A stretch of DNA of 64,000 nucleotides from Blastomussa wellsi (Eukaryota > Cnidaria > Anthozoa > Scleractinia > Plerogyridae). The stretch covers positions 34,890,336 to 34,954,335 of the forward strand of contig OX393561.1 in NCBI GenBank assembly GCA_947652115.1, written 5' to 3'. Positions 53,229 through 62,700 of this stretch are shown piece by piece (positions within the stretch are counted from its first letter, which is position 1; every line of letters begins with the position of its first letter). The position numbers and the translations under genes are program-made. The notes beneath the pieces were generated by a model. It was not told the origin of the DNA, searched no databases, and worked only from the letters and a program-made list of their open reading frames with translations.

Positions 53229-55340
53229 TGGTTAAAGAAGATCTTGGTTATGCAAGACCTTGGTTATGCAAGATCTTGATTATGCAAGATCTTGGTTAGG
53301 CAAGATCTTAGTTATGGAAGACCTTGGTTATGCAAGATCTTGTTTATGCAAGATCTTGGTTATGCAAGATCTTGGTTATGAAAGATCTTGGTTAGGCAAG
53401 ATCTTGGTTATGCAAGATCTTGGTTATGCAAGATCTTGACTATGCAAGATCTTGGTTAGGGAAGATCTTGGTTAGTGAAGATATTGGTTAGGCAAGATCT
53501 TGGTTAGTCAAGATCTTGCTTAGGCAAGATCTTGTTTATGCAAGATCTTTGTTATGCAAGATCTTGGTTATGCAAGATCTTGGTTAGTCAAGATCTTGCT
53601 TAGGCAAGATCTTGTTTATGCAAGATCTTTGTTATGCAAGATCTTGGTTATGCAAGATCTTGGTTAGGCAAGATCTTGGTTAGGCAAGATCTTGGTTAGG
53701 GAAGATCTTGGTTAGGTAAGCTCTTGGTTAAGGTAGATCTTGCTTAAGGAAGATCTTGGTTAGGCAATATCTTGGTTATGCAAGATCTTGGTTAGGAAAG
53801 ATCTTGGTTAGGCATAATCTTGGTTAGGCAAGATCTTGGTTAAGGAAGATCTTGTTTATGCAAGATCTTGGTTATGCAAGATATTGGTTATGCAAGATCT
53901 TGGTTAGGCAAGATCTTGGTTATGCAAGATCTTCGTTAGGGAAGATCTTGGTTAGGCAAGATCTTGGTTAAGGAAGATCTTGGTTATGCAAGTTCTTGGT
54001 TATGCAAGATCTTGGTTATGCAAGATCTAGGTTATGCAAGATCTTGGTTAGGCAAGATCTTGGTTATGCAAGATCTTGGTTATGCAAGATCTTGGTTATG
54101 AGGGATCTTTGTTAGAGAGGATCTTGGTTAGAGAAGATCTTGGTTAGGAAAGATCTTGGTTAGGGAAGATCTTGGTTAGGCATAATCTTGGTTAGGCAAG
54201 ATCTTGGTTAAGGAAGATCTTGGTTATGCAAGATCTTGGTTATGCAAGATCTTGGTTAGGCAAGATCTTGGTTATGCAAGATCTTGGTTAGGGAAGATCT
54301 TGGTTAGGCATTATCTTGGTTAGGCAAGATCTTGGTTAAGGAAGATCTTGGATATGCAAGATCTTGTTTACGCAAGATCTTGGTTATGCAAGATCTTGGT
54401 TATGCAAAATCTTGTTTATGCAAGATCTAGGTTATGCAAGATCTTGGTTAGGCAAGATCTTGGTTAGGCAAGATCTTGGTTATGCAAGATCTTGGTTATG
54501 CAAGATCTTGGTTATGCAAAATCTTGGTTAAGGAAGATCTTGGTTATGAAAGATCTTTGTTATGCAAGATCTTTGTTAGGGAAGATCTTGGTTAGGCAAG
54601 ATCTCGGTTATTCAAGATCTTTGTTATGCAAGATCTTGGTTATGCAAGATCTTGGTTAGGCAAGATCTTGGTTATGCAAGATCTTGGTTATGCAAGATCT
54701 TCGTTATGCAAGATCTTGGTTAGGCAAGATCTTGGTTATGCAAGACCTTGGTTAGGGAAGATCTGTGTTAGGCATAATCTAGGTTAGGCAAGATCTTGGT
54801 TAAAGAAGATCTTGGTTATGCAAGATCTTGGTTGTGCAAGATCTTGATTATGCAAGATCTTGGTTAGGCAATATCTTGGTTATGCAAGATCTTGGTTAGG
54901 AAAGATCTTGGCTAGGCATAATCTTGGTTAGGCAAGATCTTGGTTAAGGAAGATCTTGTTTATGCAAGATCTTGGTTATGCAAGATCTTGGTTATGCAAG
55001 ATCTTGGTTAGGCAAGATCTTGGTTATGCAAGATCTTGGTTAGGGAAGATCTTGGTTAGGCAAGATCTTGGTTAGTCAAGATCTTGGTTATGCAAGATCT
55101 TGGTTATGCAAGATCTTGGTTATGCACGATCTTGGTTATGCAAGATCTTGGTTAGGGAAGATCTTGGTTAGCCAAGATCTTGGTTAGGCAAGATCTTGGT
55201 TAGGGAAGATCTTGGTCAGGCAAGATCCTGGTTAGGGAAGATCTTGGTTAAGGAAGATCTTGGTTAAGGAAGATCTTGGTTATGCAAGTTCTTGGTTATG
55301 GAAGATCTTGGTTATGCAAGATCTTGGTTATGCAAGATCT
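53229..55340 (+). repeat. 2,112-bp tandem duplication, copy 1
   Basis: A unit of 2,112 bp, exactly 132 monomers, repeated immediately downstream. Markers at constant distance are GGTTAAAGAAG at the unit start, ACCTTGGTTATGC at 53321 and 55433, AGGGATCTTTG at 54101 and 56213, and GGTCAGGCAAGATCC (CAGG at 55217 and 57329). The unit contains GGTTAGTGAAGATATTGG, a doubled CTTGCTTAGGC segment and GTTAGAGAGG. Confidence 0.92.
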
Positions 55341-57452
55341 TGGTTAAAGAAGATCTTGGTTATGCAAGACCTTGGTTATGCAAGATCTTGATTATGCAAG
55401 ATCTTGGTTAGGGAAGATCTTGGTTATGCAAGACCTTGGTTATGCAAGATCTTGTTTATGCAAGATCTTGGTTATGCAAGATCTTGGTTATGAAAGATCT
55501 TGGTTAGGCAAGATCTTGGTTATGCAAGATCTTGGTTATGCAAGATCTTGACTATGCAAGATCTTGGTTAGGGAAGATCTTGGTTAGTGAAGATATTGGT
55601 TAGGCAAGATCTTGGTTAGTCAAGATCTTGCTTAGGCAAGATCTTGTTTATGCAAGATCTTTGTTATGCAAGATCTTGGTTATGCAAGATCTTGGTTAGT
55701 CAAGATCTTGCTTAGGCAAGATCTTGTTTATGCAAGATCTTTGTTATGCAAGATCTTGGTTATGCAAGATCTTGGTTAGGCAAGATCTTGGTTAGGCAAG
55801 ATCTTGGTTAGGGAAGATCTTGGTTAGGTAAGCTCTTGGTTAAGGTAGATCTTGCTTAAGGAAGATCTTGGTTAGGCAATATCTTGGTTATGCAAGATCT
55901 TGGTTAGGAAAGATCTTGGTTAGGCATAATCTTGGTTAGGCAAGATCTTGGTTAAGGAAGATCTTGTTTATGCAAGATCTTGGTTATGCAAGATATTGGT
56001 TATGCAAGATCTTGGTTAGGCAAGATCTTGGTTATGCAAGATCTTCGTTAGGGAAGATCTTGGTTAGGCAAGATCTTGGTTAAGGAAGATCTTGGTTATG
56101 CAAGTTCTTGGTTATGCAAGATCTTGGTTATGCAAGATCTAGGTTATGCAAGATCTTGGTTAGGCAAGATCTTGGTTATGCAAGATCTTGGTTATGCAAG
56201 ATCTTGGTTATGAGGGATCTTTGTTAGAGAGGATCTTGGTTAGAGAAGATCTTGGTTAGGAAAGATCTTGGTTAGGGAAGATCTTGGTTAGGCATAATCT
56301 TGGTTAGGCAAGATCTTGGTTAAGGAAGATCTTGGTTATGCAAGATCTTGGTTATGCAAGATCTTGGTTAGGCAAGATCTTGGTTATGCAAGATCTTGGT
56401 TAGGGAAGATCTTGGTTAGGCATTATCTTGGTTAGGCAAGATCTTGGTTAAGGAAGATCTTGGATATGCAAGATCTTGTTTACGCAAGATCTTGGTTATG
56501 CAAGATCTTGGTTATGCAAAATCTTGTTTATGCAAGATCTAGGTTATGCAAGATCTTGGTTAGGCAAGATCTTGGTTAGGCAAGATCTTGGTTATGCAAG
56601 ATCTTGGTTATGCAAGATCTTGGTTATGCAAAATCTTGGTTAAGGAATATCTTGGTTATGAAAGATCTTTGTTATGCAAGATCTTCGTTAGGGAAGATCT
56701 TGGTTAGGCAAGATCTCGGTTATTCAAGATCTTTGTTATGCAAGATCTTGGTTATGCAAGATCTTGGTTAGGCAAGATCTTGGTTATGCAAGATCTTGGT
56801 TATGCAAGATCTTCGTTATGCAAGATCTTGGTTAGGCAAGATCTTGGTTATGCAAGACCTTGGTTAGGGAAGATCTCTGTTAGGCATAATCTAGGTTAGG
56901 CAAGATCTTGGTTAAAGAAGATCTTGGTTATGCAAGATCTTGGTTGTGCAAGATCTTGATTATGCAAGATCTTGGTTAGGCAATATCTTGGTTATGCAAG
57001 ATCTTGGTTAGGAAAGATCTTGGCTAGGCATAATCTTGGTTAGGCAAGATCTTGGTTAAGGAAGATCTTGTTTATGCAAGATCTTGGTTATGCAAGATCT
57101 TGGTTATGCAAGATCTTGGTTAGGCAAGATCTTGGTTATGCAAGATCTTGGTTAGGGAAGATCTTGGTTAGGCAAGATCTTGGTTAGTCAAGATCTTGGT
57201 TATGCAAGATCTTGGTTATGCAAGATCTTGGTTATGCACGATCTTGGTTATGCAAGATCTTGGTTAGGGAAGATCTTGGTTAGCCAAGATCTTGGTTATG
57301 CAAGATCTTGGTTAGGGAAGATCTTGGTCAGGCAAGATCCTGGTTAGGGAAGATCTTGGTTAAGGAAGATCTTGGTTAAGGAAGATCTTGGTTATGCAAG
57401 TTCTTGGTTATGGAAGATCTTGGTTATGCAAGATCTTGGTCATGCAAGATCT
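55341..57452 (+). repeat. 2,112-bp tandem duplication, copy 2
   Basis: Abuts copy 1 without spacer and matches it at a fixed offset of 2,112 bp with very few differences, such as GGAATATCTTGG near 56646 for GGAAGATCTTGG and a GGTTATGC versus GGTTAGGC change near 57297. Homology ends near 57452, where GGTTATGC replaces the GGTTAAAG that would restart the unit. The near identity suggests a young event; read depth should separate this from an assembly artefact. Confidence 0.92.
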
Positions 57453-58400
57453 TGGTTATGCAAGATCTTGGTTATGCAAGATCTTGGTTATGCAAGATCT
57501 TGGTTATGCAAGATTTTGGTTATGGAAGATCTTGGTTATGCAAGATCTTGGTTATGCAAGATCTTGGTTAGGCAAGATCTTGGTTAGGCAAGATCTTGGT
57601 TAGGCAAGATCTTGGTTAGGCATAATCTTGGTTAGGCAAGATCTTGGTTAAGGAAGATCTTGGTTATGCAAGATCTTGGTTATGCAAGATCTTGGTTATG
57701 CAAGATCTTGGTTAGGGAAGATCTTGGTTATGCAAGATCTTGGTTAGGCAAGATCTTGGTTAAGGAAGATCTTGGTTATGCAAGTTCTTGGTTATGCAAG
57801 ATCTTGGTTATGCAAGATCTTGGATATGCAAGATCTTGGTTAGGCAAGATCTTGGTTAGGCAAGATCTTGGTTAAAGAAGATCTTGGTTATGCAAGATCT
57901 TGGTAATGCAAGATCTTGGTCAGGCGAGATCTTGGTTATGCAAGATCTTGGTTATAGAAGATCTTTGTTATGCAAGATCTGTGTTATGCAAGATCTTGGT
58001 TATGCAAGATTTTGGTTAGGCAAGATCTTTTTTAAGGTAGATCTCGGTTAGGGAAGATCTTGGTTAGACAAGATCTTGGTTATGAAAGATCTTGGTTATG
58101 CAAGATCTTGGTTAGGAAAGATCTTGGTTAGTGAAGATCTTGGTTAGGCAAGATTTTTGTTATGCAAGATCTTGGTTAGGGAAGATCTTGGTTAGGCAAG
58201 ATCTTGGTTAGTCAAGATCTTGGTTATGCAAGATCTTGGTTAGAGAAGATCTTGGTTAAAAAAGATTTGGTTATGCAAGATCTTGGTTATGCAAGATTTT
58301 GGTTATGCAAGATCTTGGTTATGCAAGATCTTGGTTAGAGAAGATCTTGGTTAAAAAAGATCTTGGTTATGCAAGATCTTGGTTAGGCAAGATCTTGGTT
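57453..58400 (+). repeat. Satellite segment repeated at 61-63.8 kb
   Basis: Together with the end of the preceding unit, this segment recurs further on. The run near 57388-57875 recurs at 61050-61537 with an offset of 3,662 bp. The marker TTTTTTAAGGTAGATCTCGG at 58028-58047 recurs at 63433-63452, offset 5,405. A deleted monomer reading AAAAAAGATTTGG near 58259 recurs near 63731 as AAAAAAGGTTTGG. Changes in offset are whole numbers of monomers or differ by one or two bases. Confidence 0.78.
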
Positions 58401-59797
58401 ATGCAAGATTTTGGTTAGGGAAGATCTTTTTTAGGCAAGATCTTGGTTAAGGAAGATCTTGGTTATGCAAGTTCTTGGTTATGCAAGATCTTGGTTATGC
58501 AAGATCTTGCCTATGCAAGATCTTGGTTATGCAAGATCTTGGTTATGCAAGATCTTGGTTATGCAAGATCTTGGTTAGGCAAGATCTTGGTTAGTCTAGA
58601 TCTTGGTTAGGCAAGATCTTGGTTAGGCATAATCTTGGTTAGGCAATATCGTGGTTAAGGAAGATCTTGGTTATGCAAGATCTTGGTTATGGAAGATCTT
58701 GGTTATGCAAGATCTTGGTTAGGGAAGATCTTGGTTAGGCAAGATCTTGGTTAGGCAAGATCTTGGTTATGCAAGATTTTGGTTAGGGAAGATCTTTTTT
58801 AGGCAAGATCTTGGTTAAGGAAGATCTTGTTTATGCAAGTTCTTGGTTATGCAAGATCTTGGTTATGCAAGATCTTGCCTATGCAAGATCTTGGTTATGC
58901 AAGATCTTGGTTATGCAAGATCTTGGTTATGCAAGATCTTGGTTAGGCAAGATCTTGGTTAGTCTAGATCTTGGTTAGGCAAGATCTTGGTTAGGCATAA
59001 TCTTGGTTAGGCAATATCGTGGTTAAGGAAGATCTTGGTTATGCAAGATCTTGGTTATGGAAGATCTTGGTTATGCAAGATCTTGGTTAGGGAAGATCTC
59101 GGTTATGCAAGATCTTGGTTAGGCAGGATCCTCGTTATGCGAGATCTTGGTTAGGGAAAATCTTGGTTAGGCAAGATCTTGGTTAGGCACGACCTTGGTT
59201 ATGCAAGATCTTGGTTATGCAAGATCTTGGTTAGGCAAGATCTTGGTTATGCAAGATCTTGGTAAGGGAAGATCTTGGTTAGGCAAGATCTTGGTTATGC
59301 AAGATCTTGGTTAGGGAAGTTCTTGGTTATGCAAGATCTTGGTTATGCAAGATCTTGCCTATGCAAGATCTTGGTTATGCAAGATCTTGGTTATGCGAGA
59401 TCTTGGTTATGCAAGATCTTGGTTAGGCAAGATCTTGGTTAGTCTAGATCTTGGTTAGGCAAGATCTTGGTTAGGCATAATCTTGGTTAGGCAATATCGT
59501 GGTTAAGGAAGATCTTGGTTATGCAAGATCTTGGTTATGGAAGATCTTGGTTATGCATGATCTTGGTTAGGGAAGATCTCGGTTATGCAAGATCTTGGTT
59601 AGGCAGGATCCTCGTTATGCGAGATCTTGGTTAGGGAAAATCTTGGTTAGGCAAGATCTTGGTTAGGCACGACCTTGGTTATGCAAGATCTTGGTTATGC
59701 AAGATCTTGGTTAGGCAAGATCTTGGTTATGCAAGATCTTGGTAAGGGAAGATCTTGGTTAGGCAAGATCTTGGTTATGCAAGATCTTGGTTAGGGA
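58401..59797 (+). repeat. Nested tandem repeats of 368 and 480 bp
   Basis: The marker GTCTAGATCTTGG occurs at 58594, 58962 and 59442, spaced 368 and 480 bp (23 and 30 monomers). The 368-bp unit spans about 58401-58768 and 58769-59136. The 480-bp unit spans about 58838-59317 and 59318-59797 and carries GGCAGGATCCTCG, CACGACCTTGG and CTTGGTAAGGG. An odd CTTGCCTATGC monomer, where GGTT is replaced by GCCT, is shared by all three copies. Confidence 0.85.
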
Positions 59798-62700
59798 AGA
59801 TCTTGGTTAGGCAAGATCTTGGTTAGGCAAGATCTTGGTTAGGGAAGATCTTGGTTAGGCAAGATCTTGGTTAGGCAAGATCTTGGTTAGTCAAGATCTT
59901 GGTTAAACAAGATCTTTGTTATGCAAGATCTTGGTTATGCACGATCTTGGTTATGAGAGATCTTAGTTAGGGAAGATCTTCGTTAGGCAAGATCTTGGTT
60001 AGGGAAGATCTTGGTTAGGCAAGATCTTCGTTAGGGAAGATCTTGGATAAGGAAGATCTTGGTTATGCAAGTTCTTGGTTAGGCATGATCTTGGTTAGGG
60101 AAGATCTTCGTTAGGGAAGATCTTGGTTAGGCAAGATCTTGGTTAGGCAAGATCTTGGTTAGGCAACATCATGGTTAAGGAAGATCTTGGTTATGCAAGA
60201 TCTTGGTTAGGCAAGATCTTGGTTATGCAAGATCTTGGTTAGGGAAGATATTGGTTAGGCATAATCCTACTTAGGCAAGATCTTGGTTAAGGAAGATCTT
60301 TGTTAAGGAAGATCTTGGTTATCCAAGATCTTGGTTATGCAAGATCTTGGTTAGGCAAGATCTTGGTTATGCAAGATCTTGGTTAGCGAAGATCTTGGTT
60401 AGGCAAAATCTTGGTTAAGGAAGATCTTGGTTATGCAAGTTCTTGGTTATGCAAGATCTTGGTTATGCAAGATCTTGGTTATGCAAGATCTTGATTATGC
60501 AAGATTTTGGTTATGGAAGATCTTGTTTATGCAAGATCTTGGTTATGCAAGATCTTGGTTAGGCAAGATCTTGGTTAGGCAAGATCTTGGTTAGGCAAGA
60601 TCTTGGTTAGGCATAATCTTGGTTCGGCAAGATCTTGGTTAAGGAAGATCTTGGTTATGCAAGATCTTGGTTATGCAAGATCTTGGTTATGCAAGATCTT
60701 GGTTAGGGAAGATCTTGGTTATGCAAGATCTTTGTTAGGTAAGATCTTGGTTAAGGAAGATCTTGGTTATGCAAGATCTTGTTATGCAAGACCTTGGTTA
60801 TGCAAGATCTTGGTTAGGGAAGATCTTGGTTATGCAAGATCTTGGTTAGGCAAGATCTTGGTTAAGGAAGATCTTGGTTATGCAAGATCTTGGTTATGCA
60901 CGATCTTGGTTATGCAAGATCTTGGTTAGGGAAGATCTTGGTTAGGCAAGATCTTGGTTAGGCAAGATCTTGGTTAGGGAAGATCTTGGTCAGGCAAGAT
61001 CCTGGTTAGGGAAGATCTTGGTTAAGGAAGATCTTGGTTAAGGAAGATCTTGGTTATGCAAGTTCTTGGTTATGGAAGATCTTGGTTATGCAAGATCTTG
61101 GTCATGCAAGATCTTGGTTATGGAAGATCTTGGTTATGCAAGATCTTGGTTAGGCAAGATCTTGGTTATGCAAGATTTTGGTTATGGAAGATCTTGGTTA
61201 TGCAAGATCTTGGTTATGCAAGATCTTCGTTAGGCAAGATCTTGGTTAGGCAAGATCTTGGTTAGGCAAGATCTTGGTTAGGCATAATCTTGGTTAGGCA
61301 AGATCTTGGTTAAGGAAGATCTTGGTTATGCAAGATCTTGGTTATGCAAGATCTTGGTTATGCAAGATCTTGGTTAGGGAAGATCTTGGTTATGCAAGAT
61401 CTGGGTTAGGCAAGATCTTGGTTAAGGAAGATCTTGGTTATGCAAGTTCTTGGTTATGCAAGATCTTGGTTATGCAAGATCTTGGATATGCAAGATCTTG
61501 GTTAGGCAAGATCTTGGTTAGGCAAGATCTTGGTTAAGGAAAATCTTGGTTATGCAAGATCTTGGTTATGCAAGATCTTGGTCAGGCAAGATCTTGGTTA
61601 TGCAAGATCTTGGTTATAGAAGATCTTTGTTATGCAAGATCTGTGTTATGCAAGATCTTGGTTATGCAAGATCTTGGTTATGCAAGATCTTGGTTATGCA
61701 CGATCTTGGTTATGCAAGATCTTGGTTGGGGAAGATCTTGGTTAGGCAAGATCTTGGTTAGGGAAGATCTTGGTTAGGGAAGATCTTGGTCAGGCAAGAT
61801 CCTGGTTAGGGAAGATCTTGGTTAAGGAAGATCTTGGTTAAGGAAGATCTTGGTTATGCAAGTTCTTGGTTATGGAAGATCTTGGTTATGCAAGATCTTG
61901 GTTAGGGAAGATATTGGTTAGGCATAATCTTGCTTAGGCAAGATCTTGGTTAAGGAAGATCTTTGTTAAGGAAGATCTTGGTTATCCAAGATCTTGGTTA
62001 TGCAAGATCTTGGTTAGGCAAGATCTTGGTTATGCAAGATCTTGGTTAGCGAAGATCTTGGTTAGGCAAAATCTTGGCTAAGGAAGATCTTGGTTATGCA
62101 AGTTCTTGGTTATGCAAGATCTTGGTTATGCAAGATCTTGGTTATGCAAGATCTTGATTATGCAAGATTTTGGTTATGGAAGATCTTGGTTATGCAAGAT
62201 CTTGGTTATGCAAGATCTTGGTTAGGCAAGATCTTGGTTAGGCAAGATCTTGGTTAGGCAAGATCTTGGTTAGGCATAATCTTGGTTCGGCAAGATCTTG
62301 CTTAAGGAAGATCTTGGTTATGCAAGATCTTGGTTATGCAAGATCTTGGTTATGCAAGATCTTTGTTAGGTAAGATCCTTGTTAAGGAAGATCTTGGTTA
62401 TGCAAGATCTTGCTATGCAAGACCTTGGTTATGCAAGATCTTGGTTAGGGAAGATCTTGGTTATGCAAGATCTTGGTTAGGCAAGATCTTGGTTAAGGAA
62501 GATCTTGGTTATGCAAGTTCTTGGTTATGCAAGATCTTGGTTATGCAAGATCTTGGTTATGCAAGATCTTGGTTATGCAAGATCTTGGTTATGCAAGATC
62601 TTGGTTATGCAAGATCTTGGTTAGGGAAGATCTTGGTTAGGCAAGATCTTGGTTAGTCAAGATCTTGGTTAAACAAGATCTTGGTTATGCAAGATCTTGG

